Program-made: the position numbers and the translations under genes
Source: Mangrovibacterium lignilyticum
Lineage (GTDB): Bacteria > Bacteroidota > Bacteroidia > Bacteroidales > Prolixibacteraceae
DNA: 64,000 nucleotides
Assembly: GCF_010882175.1 (NCBI RefSeq)
Contig: NZ_WKLH01000004.1
Coordinates: forward strand, 135,425-199,424
Reading direction: 5' to 3'
The notes under the pieces: generated by a model
Told to the model about the DNA's origin: nothing
Databases searched by the model: none
Seen by the model: the letters and a program-made list of their open reading frames with translations, nothing else
Shown: one piece after another, positions 9,369 to 17,612 of the stretch
How the letters are laid out: every line of letters begins with the position of its first letter
Position numbering within the stretch: position 1 is the first letter of the stretch

Positions 9369-11669
9369 ATGAAGAGAAACTCTACCTGGTATATTCATAA
9401 GACCATTTTTGTTCTTGTGCTTGCGATTTGGGCATATACAGTTGAAGCCCAGGATGCTGTTGTCAATATCGACGATAGTTCTCTTGCCGGGACTTCTCAA
9501 ATTGATCCGGGCGTGCTTAATTCTAATGGGGTTGCGTTGAGTAATTCAACTGGAACAGATGTTTATAATTTCCAATTTCAGACTGCTGCCGACGATGTTA
9601 CTTTCCAGCCGGATAACGGCGACGCAGCAACACCAACTTTAGTTCCAGCCGATCAAGCATTCCAAATAACGTTTAATGGACCGTTGTATACATTTGTATC
9701 AGATGCTCAGTTTAATAACATTGCTATCGATGCAGACTACGAAGACTATCTTCAAAACTGTTTTAGTTTGGTCAAGGTGGTTGATGGAAGCGATATAACT
9801 TATACAGCTACTGTCGATAGCTGGTCGTCATCTTCAACTGTAATTTCCATTACTCCTGATACACCGCTGGAAAGTGATACCGAATACAATTTAATTATTT
9901 TGGATGACAAGATGCAGTATGGCGTTGCAAACCAGCAACCCTTGGGTGATAACAATGGAACCACTGATATTTACGATCAGAATAATTACATCACAGCAGA
10001 TACATCAGCGCCAATGCTGGATGCAGATGCAGATGCCGGACCGTGGGAAGATGGATACTATGTAGGCGCGGGCGAAACTATTCTGAACGACGATTATTTG
10101 AAACTTGATTTTACCGAACCAGTTATGGCTGGAGCCGGTGAGATTCTGGTTTACACATGGAATGGTATTTTGGTCAAGACCATCGATGCCAGTACCCTCG
10201 CGACAGATCCGTCGGATGATTCGATTATCATTCTGACAGACGTAGCTGGCTTAGAGGTCGGTGAAGATTACTATGTGATTGTTGAACCGGGAGCCATAAC
10301 AGATTTGTCAGGTAATGGCTTTGCAGGGGTTGATGAAGAGGATGACTGGTATTTTACCGTGGAAGAAGATCAGATTCCGGATGTAATTAGTTATAGCCCA
10401 ACAGGGGCCAACATTTCTGTAACACCCGATTTGATGATTGAATTTGACCTGCCTGTGGTTTTGAGCAGTGCCGGTACTGTAAATATTTACCTGGCTGATG
10501 GAACGCTGGTCCAAACATTGGATGTGGTTGCCGACGCCATGTACTTTTCGATGATTGGAAACAAGGTCTATATTGACATTGACGATCTGAATGAATCTAC
10601 AACATATAAAGTGTCGGTTGATGCCGGTACCTTTGAGTCTTCTGTGGGAGAACCTTCGGCAGCGATCTCTTCAGACGACTGGCAGTTTGAGACTGAGTCG
10701 AACCAAGAGTTGTTGTTGGTTAGCCTGACTCCTGTCGATAACTCGGTGGACGTGCCGTTGGATCAGGTTTACCAAATGGAGTTTAACCAGGATGTTCAAG
10801 CTGGAACAGGTATTTTGGAACTGCATGAAGCAGATGGCGCAAACACAACGATTGCCTCATTCGACGCCGGAGACACCAAAGTTTCTATTTCAGGAAGTAC
10901 TGTTTCGGTGAACTTAACCGGCTTGACAGAAGAAGGAAAAGAATATTACATTATTGTCTATCCTGACTTTGTTCAAAACACATCGGCTACTCCCGAATCG
11001 TTTGCAGGTATCTTAAAGGTTTTCAACTGGAACTTTACGATTGTAAGTGAGCAAGTAGCTCCGGAAGTTTTATTGTTGTCTCCCGATGAAGAAACGATTG
11101 CAGACAACCACCCTAATTTAGTGATGACTTTTAACGAAGCAGTTGAATTATCTTCAGCTGGTGGAAACGCTTATATCTACAAAGTAGGGGATACATCTCC
11201 TACGTTGACAATTCCTCTTACATCTGATATGTTTAATAATAATGAAGTGAATATTGTTTACGATGCCGCAGCTTTAGGCGGTGGCTTGGCAACTAGTTCA
11301 GATTATTATGTGCTGGTTGACAGCGGTGCCATTCAGGATGTGAGCGGGAATCCATTTGCCGGAATTTCGACTGAGAATGAATGGACATTCACAACCGGAA
11401 GCGATTACGCTTTGGGTATTGAAGATGAGTTGGCCAATGCGGACCAGTTTGTTGTTTATCCAAACCCATTTAGCGATGTGCTCTACATTAGCAATTATGA
11501 GCAAATCAACCGGCTTTTTATTACCAATGTTGTTGGTCAGCGGGTGAAAGAAATCACCAATCCAACAAACATGGTATCAACTTCAGACTTGCGCAATGGA
11601 ATATATTTTATTACCCTCATGTTAGACGATGACGTAATAGTTAGTACGCAGAGAATTATCAAGCGCTAG
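9369..11669 (+). CDS. Secreted multi-Ig-like (SbsA/Big_5) protein with type IX secretion sorting domain
   Basis: A 766-residue exported protein. It opens with a signal peptide (hydrophobic IFVLVLAIWAYTVEA, then QDAV). About five Ig-like modules of the SbsA/Big_5 kind follow, each ending in a W-x-F strand (DDWYFTV, DDWQFET, FNWNFTI, NEWTFTT) and starting with a P-x-N/D-x-x-x-x-V turn. The last ~75 residues, from FVVYPNPFSDVLYISN to TQRIIKR, are a type A T9SS C-terminal sorting domain that is cleaved during outer-membrane export and anchoring. The ATG at 9369 is chosen; a TTG at 9360 would add three residues. No catalytic domain is visible, so an adhesive or surface-layer role is only inference. 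It is monocistronic with a terminator downstream. Confidence 0.88.
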   Translation: MKRNSTWYIHKTIFVLVLAIWAYTVEAQDAVVNIDDSSLAGTSQIDPGVLNSNGVALSNSTGTDVYNFQFQTAADDVTFQPDNGDAATPTLVPADQAFQITFNGPLYTFVSDAQFNNIAIDADYEDYLQNCFSLVKVVDGSDITYTATVDSWSSSSTVISITPDTPLESDTEYNLIILDDKMQYGVANQQPLGDNNGTTDIYDQNNYITADTSAPMLDADADAGPWEDGYYVGAGETILNDDYLKLDFTEPVMAGAGEILVYTWNGILVKTIDASTLATDPSDDSIIILTDVAGLEVGEDYYVIVEPGAITDLSGNGFAGVDEEDDWYFTVEEDQIPDVISYSPTGANISVTPDLMIEFDLPVVLSSAGTVNIYLADGTLVQTLDVVADAMYFSMIGNKVYIDIDDLNESTTYKVSVDAGTFESSVGEPSAAISSDDWQFETESNQELLLVSLTPVDNSVDVPLDQVYQMEFNQDVQAGTGILELHEADGANTTIASFDAGDTKVSISGSTVSVNLTGLTEEGKEYYIIVYPDFVQNTSATPESFAGILKVFNWNFTIVSEQVAPEVLLLSPDEETIADNHPNLVMTFNEAVELSSAGGNAYIYKVGDTSPTLTIPLTSDMFNNNEVNIVYDAAALGGGLATSSDYYVLVDSGAIQDVSGNPFAGISTENEWTFTTGSDYALGIEDELANADQFVVYPNPFSDVLYISNYEQINRLFITNVVGQRVKEITNPTNMVSTSDLRNGIYFITLMLDDDVIVSTQRIIKR

Positions 11670-11687
11670 GAATGCTAAGAGAGAAAG

Positions 11688-11717
11688 AAAGGGAGGTGCC
11701 ACAGCCTCCCTTTTGTT
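11688..11717 (+). terminator. Terminator after the T9SS cargo gene
   Basis: AAAGGGAGG (11688-11696) pairs perfectly with CCTCCCTTT (11705-11713) around an eight-base loop, and T-rich sequence follows. Confidence 0.9.
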
Positions 11718-11788
11718 TTTTATGCCGGTTGCTGTTTTTGTTTTCAGTTTTCAGACAAGCGCTTAACTTTGGGAGCTAAAAATATTAC

Positions 11789-12532
11789 ATGATGAAAACA
11801 ATCTTTGAGCACCGCTCTATACGCAAGTATAAACCAACTCCCATACCCAACGATCTTTTACGCAAAATTCTGGAAGCCGGCACCCGGGCTTCAACCACCG
11901 GCAATATGCAATTGTACAGTGTTGTTGTTAGTCGCGACCAGGAACGAAAAGCAGCATTAGCGCCATTTCATTTCAACCAACCAATGGTGAAAGAGGCACC
12001 TGTTTTGCTAACGATCTGTGCCGACCTGAATCGTTTTAACCGGTGGTGTGAACTCCGGAATGCTGAAGCCGGTTACGATAACTTCTTGTGGATTTTGAAT
12101 GCTCTGACGGATGCTTCCTTATTTGCACAAAATATTTGTTTGGCGGCTGAATCGGAAGGTTTGGGGATTTGCTACCTGGGAACTGCTTTGTATAATGCGC
12201 CCGAAATCAGTCAGGCTTTGGAACTGCCCAAAGGTGTAATTCCGGTTACAGCCATTACGGTCGGTTATCCGGATCAAAACCCACCGTTGACAGACAGGCT
12301 TCCGTTGGATGCGATCATTCACGACGAGAAGTACACTGCAAATACGGATGATCGGATTAATGAAATTTTTAGTGAGAAAGAAGCGTTGGAGAGTTCCGCT
12401 CAGTTTGTTGCTGAAAATAAGAAGGAAAATCTGGCGCAGGTGTTTACTGATATCCGATACAAAAAGGCTGATAACTTACATTTCTCGGCTAAGTTGCTGA
12501 AGTATCTGAAAGAACAGGGCTTTGAACTTTAA
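11789..12532 (+). CDS. Nitroreductase family flavoprotein (NfsA/FRP-like)
   Basis: A 247-residue protein. The family start FEHRSIRKYKPTPIPNDLL is followed by AGTRASTTGNMQLYSVVV, the FMN phosphate-binding region. ESEGLGICYLGTALYNAPEI and the later VTAITVGYPDQNPPLTDRLPL segment match NfsA-like enzymes. These proteins bind FMN and reduce nitro, quinone or flavin substrates with NAD(P)H. Two adjacent ATGs are possible (11789 and 11792). It ends convergently with the receiver protein gene, overlapping it by four bases. The physiological substrate is unknown. Confidence 0.9.
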   Translation: MMKTIFEHRSIRKYKPTPIPNDLLRKILEAGTRASTTGNMQLYSVVVSRDQERKAALAPFHFNQPMVKEAPVLLTICADLNRFNRWCELRNAEAGYDNFLWILNALTDASLFAQNICLAAESEGLGICYLGTALYNAPEISQALELPKGVIPVTAITVGYPDQNPPLTDRLPLDAIIHDEKYTANTDDRINEIFSEKEALESSAQFVAENKKENLAQVFTDIRYKKADNLHFSAKLLKYLKEQGFEL

Positions 12533-12918
12533 GCGGGATAGTATCCCGGATCATTGAAGCGCGAGTACAAAGAGACCTTTTCCAACAGCGTTGCAGCTCG
12601 CACCGGCTTTACGAGGTAATCGTTAGCCCCGTATTCCAGGCATCGGTTACGATCATTCTCCATATTACTGGTTGTAAAAACCATAATTGGAGTTTGCCGG
12701 GCTTGCAGGCGATCGAGCTGTCTGATGCGTAGCGTCGCTTCGGCACCGTCCATGATTGGCATCCACAAATCCATAATGATTAAGTCGTAGTTATTAAACT
12801 CGGCTTTCATTACTGCTTCTTCTCCATCATTGGCCGTGTCGATCACATGCGCACTGCGAAGCGACAGCTGGACAAACTTCTGATTAATTGGATTGTCATC
12901 CACTACTAGAATTTTCAA
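12529..12918 (-). CDS. Single-domain response regulator (receiver)
   Basis: A 129-residue protein made of one receiver domain. The acidic pair is in VVDDNP (residues 7-8), the phosphoacceptor Asp is near residue 50 in LIIMDLWMP, and the conserved Lys is in DYLVKPV near residue 104. The sequence style (NPINQKFVQLSL, MPIMDGAEATLRIR) resembles receivers attached to hybrid histidine kinases. With no output domain it may relay phosphate or act by protein contact. No kinase gene adjoins it. It converges with the nitroreductase gene. Confidence 0.93.
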   Translation of the reverse strand: MKILVVDDNPINQKFVQLSLRSAHVIDTANDGEEAVMKAEFNNYDLIIMDLWMPIMDGAEATLRIRQLDRLQARQTPIMVFTTSNMENDRNRCLEYGANDYLVKPVRAATLLEKVSLYSRFNDPGYYPA

Positions 12919-13055
12919 AGCGCTCCTGTTTTTAGAATTTACCTTTTTAAAAATAGGAATAATCAGAAGAAAAATAAGTTATTTTTGCTAACCGATAGTT
13001 CTGTTTAGATAGTTTGAATGTCGTGTTTGTATGAAGAAAATAATATATATAAAAT

Positions 13056-14741
13056 ATGAGTGACGATAAAAAAATCATTTTTTCCATGTATAAGGTAAGT
13101 AAAACTTACCCTCCGCAGAAACAAGTCATCAAAGACATCTCACTGTCCTTTTTTCTGGGTGCGAAAATTGGCATCATCGGGTTGAACGGCTCCGGTAAAT
13201 CAACCTTGTTGAAGATCATTGCCGGATTGGAAAAATCATACCAGGGCGAAGTTGTTTTTTCACCGGGCTATTCTGTCGGATACCTGGAGCAGGAACCTCA
13301 TTTGGATCCGACCAAAACAGTAAAGGAAATTGTTGAGGAAGGTGTTCAGGAGATTGTTGATGTGCTGAAGGCTTACGAAGAAGTCAACCTGAAATTTGGC
13401 GATCCCGATGTGTTGGAAGATCCCGACAAAATGGATGCTCTGATTAATGAGCAGGCGCAGTTGCAGGAAAAAATTGACCACTACGATGCCTGGAACCTCG
13501 ATTCGAAACTGGAGCGGGCCATGGATGCACTGCGTTGTCCTCCGGGCGATCAGTTGGTGAAGGAGCTTTCCGGCGGAGAGCAACGTCGCGTGGCTTTGTG
13601 CCGCTTGTTGTTGAAAGCGCCGGATGTGTTGTTGCTCGATGAGCCAACCAACCACCTGGATGCCGAGTCGGTGCAATGGTTGGAGCTTCACTTGCAACAA
13701 TATAAAGGAACCGTTATTTGTATCACCCACGACCGTTACTTCCTCGATAATGTTGCCGGCTGGATCCTTGAACTGGATCGCGGAGAAGGAATTCCGTGGA
13801 AAGGAAACTATTCGTCGTGGCTGGAGCAAAAATCAAAGCGCCTGGCTTTAGAGGAAAAGCAGCAATCGAAACGTCGCAAGACGCTGGAACGCGAGCTGGA
13901 ATGGATTAAAATGGCTCCTAAAGCGCGGCACGCCAAAGCGAAGGCGCGTTTGAATGCCTACGATCAGTTGATGAACGAAGATGTGAAACAGAAAGAAGAC
14001 AAGTTGGAGATTTACATTCCTAACGGTCCTCGTCTGGGACAGCATGTCATCGAAGCTCATGGCGTAACCAAGGCGTTTGGCGACCGGATTTTGTTTGAAA
14101 ACCTGGATTTCGTGCTGCCGCCCAACGGTATTGTGGGGATTATCGGGCCGAACGGTGCCGGTAAGACCACCCTTTTCAAATTGATCATGAAACAGCTGCA
14201 GGCTGACAAGGGAACTTTCGATGTTGGCGAAACGGTGAAATTCGCTTATGTCGATCAATCGCATGCTGGTATCGATCCCAATAAATCCGTTTTTGAGGTG
14301 ATCTCGGGTGGTAACGACCTGATCGCAATGGGCGGACGCCAGGTGAATGCACGGGCTTACGTGTCGCGCTTCAACTTTACCGGATCGGATCAGGAGAAAA
14401 AGTGTGGCATCCTGTCGGGTGGTGAGCGTAACCGCCTGCACCTGGCTATGGCGCTGAAAGAAGAAGGGAACGTATTGCTGCTCGATGAGCCGACCAACGA
14501 TATCGACGTGAATACGTTGCGTGCACTCGAGGAAGGTTTGGAAGCTTTTGCCGGCTGTGCTGTGGTTATTTCCCACGACCGCTGGTTTCTCGACCGTATT
14601 GCGACACACATTCTGGCCTTCGAAGGCGATTCAAGCGTTTATTATTTCGAGGGAAGTTACTCGGAGTACGAAGAGAATAAGAAGAAACGTTTGGGCGATG
14701 AAGGTCCACACAGGATAAAATACAAGAAATTAGTTGAATAA
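13056..14741 (+). CDS. ettA: ABC-F ATPase EttA, energy-dependent translational throttle
   Basis: A 561-residue ABC-F protein with two ATPase domains. Domain 1 has Walker A GLNGSGKST, signature LSGGEQRR and Walker B LLLDEPTNHLDAES. Domain 2 has GPNGAGKTT, LSGGERNR and LLLDEPTNDIDVN. Between them is the basic linker QQSKRRKTLERELEWIKMAP, and the domain 1 arm insertion is of EttA length. It has no membrane segment. EttA binds the ribosomal E site and gates the first elongation steps according to ADP/ATP ratio. It begins MSDDKKIIFSMYKVSKTYPP, the usual EttA start. It is monocistronic with a terminator just downstream. Confidence 0.95.
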   Translation: MSDDKKIIFSMYKVSKTYPPQKQVIKDISLSFFLGAKIGIIGLNGSGKSTLLKIIAGLEKSYQGEVVFSPGYSVGYLEQEPHLDPTKTVKEIVEEGVQEIVDVLKAYEEVNLKFGDPDVLEDPDKMDALINEQAQLQEKIDHYDAWNLDSKLERAMDALRCPPGDQLVKELSGGEQRRVALCRLLLKAPDVLLLDEPTNHLDAESVQWLELHLQQYKGTVICITHDRYFLDNVAGWILELDRGEGIPWKGNYSSWLEQKSKRLALEEKQQSKRRKTLERELEWIKMAPKARHAKAKARLNAYDQLMNEDVKQKEDKLEIYIPNGPRLGQHVIEAHGVTKAFGDRILFENLDFVLPPNGIVGIIGPNGAGKTTLFKLIMKQLQADKGTFDVGETVKFAYVDQSHAGIDPNKSVFEVISGGNDLIAMGGRQVNARAYVSRFNFTGSDQEKKCGILSGGERNRLHLAMALKEEGNVLLLDEPTNDIDVNTLRALEEGLEAFAGCAVVISHDRWFLDRIATHILAFEGDSSVYYFEGSYSEYEENKKKRLGDEGPHRIKYKKLVE

Positions 14742-14748
14742 AACAGTT

Positions 14749-14782
14749 GAATGGCTGCCCGAAAAGGTGGCCATTCTTTTTT
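14749..14782 (+). terminator. Terminator after ettA
   Basis: GAATGGC (14749-14755) pairs with GCCATTC (14770-14776), followed by TTTTTT. The tandem repeat array starts six bases further on. Confidence 0.8.
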
Positions 14783-14787
14783 GCTCT

Positions 14788-15035
14788 GTTGCCCGGCGGC
14801 AGGATCAAACCGGTTCGTGGTGAAGGCTGTCGCCCGGCAGCAGGATCAAACCGATTCGTTGGGGGAGGCTGTTGTCCGGCAGCAGGGTCAAACCGGTTCG
14901 TGGAGAAGGCTGTTGCCCGGCAGCAAGGTCAAACCGGTTCGTGGAGAAGGCTGTCAGCCCGACAGCAGGATCAAACCGATTCGTTGGGGGAGGCTGTTGT
15001 CCGGCAGCAAGGTCAAACTGGTTCGTGGAGAAGGT
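14788..15035. repeat. Tandem array of six 40-43 bp repeats with a nested 124-bp period
   Basis: Units begin at 14788, 14829, 14871, 14912, 14953 and 14996, each containing a CCGGCAGCA-type block, a GGTCAAACC/GATCAAACC block and GGTTCGTGG or GATTCGTTGG. Two subtypes alternate as A-B-A-A-B-A, so the array is two copies of a three-unit 124-bp block. Many units carry the palindrome AACCGGTT. Unit lengths shift the frame, so ORFs running through it on both strands are not credible genes. It sits between the ettA terminator and the promoter of the next gene. Confidence 0.92.
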
Positions 15036-15044
15036 CGTCAGCCG

Positions 15045-15073
15045 TTGGCTTAATAGTTTGTTTAATATTTTTG
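15045..15073 (+). promoter_or_regulatory. Putative promoter of the secreted protein gene
   Basis: TTG (15045-15047), an 18-base spacer, then TATTTTTG (15066-15073), a perfect TAnnTTTG -7 element. It begins directly after the tandem repeat. Confidence 0.5.
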
Positions 15074-15153
15074 ACAAAATTTTGCAATTCGATCACTTAA
15101 ATTTGAAGGTGTTTTAGAAAAGCAGAGTTGAATCATTGCAAAAACGTGCTACC

Positions 15154-15747
15154 ATGAAAAAGTCAGTTTCTCTTTTGATCCTGCTGCTTGCCGGTCTGAT
15201 GGTGCAAGCGCAAACTGAAAAAAAGACAACACAACCCGATGAGCAGTCGAAGGTAACCCGCGAGTACGACGAGAGCGGGAACCTGATTCGGTTCGATTCG
15301 ACCTACGTGAAGAGCTGGTCGTCTGATTCAACCATGAATCAGGCAGATCTGGAGCAACTGCAAAAACAGATGGAGGAAATGTTTAAGGGTTCGTTCGGTG
15401 ACGACTCGGACAGTTTTTTCGGTGATCCTTTTCCCGGTTCGGCAAAGGAATTTTTCAAACAGTTCGATCAGCAGTACGACGACAGTACGAAGGCGATGCC
15501 TGGGTTTCAGAACTCATTTCCCGATCTGGAAGAACTACACCAACAGATGATGCAGCATTTTGGCCAGTTTTTCCAGAGCGATTCCATCCAAATACGCAGC
15601 GATTCGGTTCCGGATTTTAAGTTCGACTTTTTTGGTGACCCCAAAGAGTTTGAAAAGATTCAGAAAGAATTTGAGCAGCACTTTGAGCAGTTCCGAAAGC
15701 CACAAAACCAGTCGGGGCAGTCGAACGATGTGCAAGGGGCAATGTGA
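15154..15747 (+). CDS. Secreted acidic protein of unknown function
   Basis: A 197-residue protein from the ATG at 15154 (a TTG at 15136 would add six residues). The signal peptide is MKKSVSLLILLLAGLMVQAQ. The mature part is hydrophilic and rich in Asp, Ser, Phe, Gln and Glu, with short repeated motifs such as SFGDDSDSFFGDPF, FFKQFDQQYDD and FEKIQKEFEQHFEQF. The last part is probably helical. No enzyme motif is visible and the family was not recognised. It would be periplasmic or secreted. No adjacent gene suggests a role. Confidence 0.65.
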   Translation: MKKSVSLLILLLAGLMVQAQTEKKTTQPDEQSKVTREYDESGNLIRFDSTYVKSWSSDSTMNQADLEQLQKQMEEMFKGSFGDDSDSFFGDPFPGSAKEFFKQFDQQYDDSTKAMPGFQNSFPDLEELHQQMMQHFGQFFQSDSIQIRSDSVPDFKFDFFGDPKEFEKIQKEFEQHFEQFRKPQNQSGQSNDVQGAM

Positions 15748-16035
15748 CTTTGCAAAATAGGCCGGAGACGATTTACCGGCCTGCTTCGCCTGAGAACATA
15801 CCGGTGTTGTCCCGACCTGTAGGGCAGCGGGCCGGACTTGCGCGCCCATGGAAACGAACCCGGATGCCGGACGAACTTCGGCAGCGGAACGAGGCTTCCT
15901 TGAAAATCAGTTTTCCTGCAACAGGTCAATTGTTAATCACCTAAAAACAAGCAGTTCCGGTTACTGCGGAAATTTATTCCTAAAAAAAAGCGGGTTCAGA
16001 CAACAGGTATTCCTGCGCTGTTGTTATTTTCGCCT

Positions 16036-16199
16036 TTGTATTCGGTTCTTATTGATTAAAAAGGAATCCTGTGAAAATCAGGAACTATCCCCGTAGCTGT
16101 AAGTTCCATCATCAGTTTTATCACTACTGCCACTGTTCTTTTGTAACCGAACGGGAAGGCGATAAAACCGGAGCAAGTCAGAAGACCTGCCGAATACAA
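16036..16199 (+). ncRNA. Cobalamin (AdoCbl/B12) riboswitch aptamer
   Basis: The conserved core is present in order: AAAAAGGAATCCTGTGAAAATC near 16058-16079 (split here as AAAAAGGAA and GTGAAAATC), the TCCCCGTAGCTGTAAG block, GCCACTG at about 16130, GGGAAGGCG near 16153, and AAGTCAGAAGACCTGCC ending at about 16191. The closing helix P1 is a perfect 10-bp pairing of TTGTATTCGG (16036-16045) with CCGAATACAA (16190-16199). A downstream hairpin CTTTC/GAAAG near 16210-16230 is a candidate for the P13 kissing-loop/expression platform. It lies 130 bases upstream of the DUF4198 gene and should repress it when B12 is bound. Confidence 0.9.
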
Positions 16200-16328
16200 G
16201 ATATCGTAGCTTTCGGGAGAAAAGCGAAAGATCAATTACTTCTGTAACGATTCTTTTCGATCCCCCGCAGGTTATCATTTGCTAAAACAGTTGGATGAAC
16301 CACATCCTTATCATTAAACAAAATTTAC

Positions 16329-17135
16329 ATGAAACGTTTAACAATTGCTTTCTTGTCTCTTTTTCTTTTCGTTGGGGTTCAGGTGAATGCCCATGTCCCG
16401 TTTTTAAAGCCCAATCAGTTTATTGTCCTCCACAATCGTTTACAGATTGAATCGTCGTTCACCGAATTTCCGTTTCAGGCCGACTTTGCCATGGATTCTC
16501 CCTGTTTCTCGATGATTGAACCGGGAGGCGGGCAAACCATCCTGCAGCCAACAGCAAAAACCCGTGTTGCCAATTACCTGGAACCAAGGCTGGCTGGCGA
16601 TGGAACCTATCGAATTAATGCCGGAGTAAGAAAAGGGCCCAAGTACAAAGCACTGGAAACGCCTGACGGCAAGCTTTATTTTTCTGATGACATGCAGAAA
16701 CACCAGGGGAGGGCAACTTCGCTTCAGTATTACAGCAGCGCCGATACTTACCTGGCTAAGGGACAGCCCGACTATAAACCACAGTTGATGGAAAAAGGAA
16801 TTGAAATCATTCCCTTATCGTCACCCAACGCCATTCAGGTGAAGGATGAAAGCTCGTTTCGGGTTTATCAGGATGGAAAGCCTGTCGCCAATGCCCGCGT
16901 GGTTGTGGTGTACGACAACGAACATTACGACAAACACCGGATTGGAGACCTTTATGATGTTGAAAATACCCGGGAGAGTACCCTTAATGCCAATGCTGAC
17001 GGGGTTTTTACGTTTAGTCCTAAAAAAGCCGGCTTGGTTCTGCTGTTTGTTACCGTTCATACCAAAATAGACGATACGCTTTGGGAAAGCTATAATAGCT
17101 CGCTTTCATTGGAGGTGAACTTGCCGGGAGCATAA
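16329..17135 (+). CDS. DUF4198 periplasmic protein, B12-riboswitch controlled
   Basis: A 268-residue exported protein. A signal peptide (IAFLSLFLFVGVQVNA) precedes a mature N-terminus beginning HVPFLKPNQF, the pattern of the DUF4198 family. Family members are linked by genome context to cobalt and nickel uptake, and a mature N-terminal His is a plausible metal ligand. A C-terminal Ig/carboxypeptidase-regulatory-like part (SFRVYQDGKPVANARVVVVYDN, DGVFTFSPKKAGLVLLFVTVH) fits the same family. The cobalamin riboswitch upstream supports a role in cobalt or corrinoid acquisition. No TonB receptor or permease gene follows, so it seems to be a lone regulated unit. Confidence 0.85.
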   Translation: MKRLTIAFLSLFLFVGVQVNAHVPFLKPNQFIVLHNRLQIESSFTEFPFQADFAMDSPCFSMIEPGGGQTILQPTAKTRVANYLEPRLAGDGTYRINAGVRKGPKYKALETPDGKLYFSDDMQKHQGRATSLQYYSSADTYLAKGQPDYKPQLMEKGIEIIPLSSPNAIQVKDESSFRVYQDGKPVANARVVVVYDNEHYDKHRIGDLYDVENTRESTLNANADGVFTFSPKKAGLVLLFVTVHTKIDDTLWESYNSSLSLEVNLPGA

Positions 17136-17287
17136 AATCAGCTTGCTGAAGAGGCATGGCGCTTCTTCAATCGCGTGGCTGCTCCGTCCGGCCTCTGCAG
17201 AAGCCGGACGAAATCCTCTGTTCAATTATTTCCGTATACCCGAATTAATAATGTTGGGAGTTTCTAAAACGATTAAATTGAATTGAT

Positions 17288-17596
17288 ATGGACAACACTG
17301 ATTTTGATACCCTTTCTCAAGCGATAAATGCGCTGACTAAAGCCGGGTATAAAGAGGATTTTACAGCAGGCGACACGAAGATTATCGCTAGTATCTCGAA
17401 AAAGGAATACCTGCCGGTTGATCTCGAAATTGTCAGTTTCTACCGATTTGATGGTATGACGGATCCCCAGGACGATGCGATCGTTTTTGCAATCGAAGCG
17501 ACGGATGGCCTAAAAGGAACCTTGGTGATGTCGTATAGCGCGAGTCACGGGCAGAATGTCGACCTGATCTCCCAAATACGCGGGGTTAAACGGTAG
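17288..17596 (+). CDS. Small conserved Bacteroidota protein, ~100 residues
   Basis: A 102-residue soluble protein. The pattern TLSQAINALTKAGYKEDF, then EIVSFYRFDGMTDPQDDAIVFAIEATDG-KG, matches a widespread ~100-residue family of Bacteroidota that databases often label 'phosphoribosylpyrophosphate synthetase', a label not supported by any PRPP-binding motif here. Function is unknown. No signal peptide or membrane segment is seen. It is followed within 20 bases by the convergent GH92 gene. The gap to the DUF4198 gene is 152 bases and holds an 8-bp inverted repeat at 17185-17210, so co-transcription is uncertain. Confidence 0.75.
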   Translation: MDNTDFDTLSQAINALTKAGYKEDFTAGDTKIIASISKKEYLPVDLEIVSFYRFDGMTDPQDDAIVFAIEATDGLKGTLVMSYSASHGQNVDLISQIRGVKR

Positions 17597-17612
17597 GCAG
17601 AAGTTAACCGAA

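Noticed and set aside
13260-14609. Long ORFs on the minus strand opposite ettA (189 and 253 codons)
   Set aside because: They are antisense shadows of a clearly recognised ABC-F gene and have no domain of their own.
14788-15035. Repeat array considered as a CRISPR locus
   Set aside because: The units are contiguous with no unique spacers, vary in length, and no cas gene is present.
14747-15117. Several overlapping ORFs of 80-117 codons on both strands through 14750-15117
   Set aside because: They run through the 41-bp tandem repeat in every frame; the translations are simple Gly/Ser/Arg-rich repeats produced by the DNA repeat.
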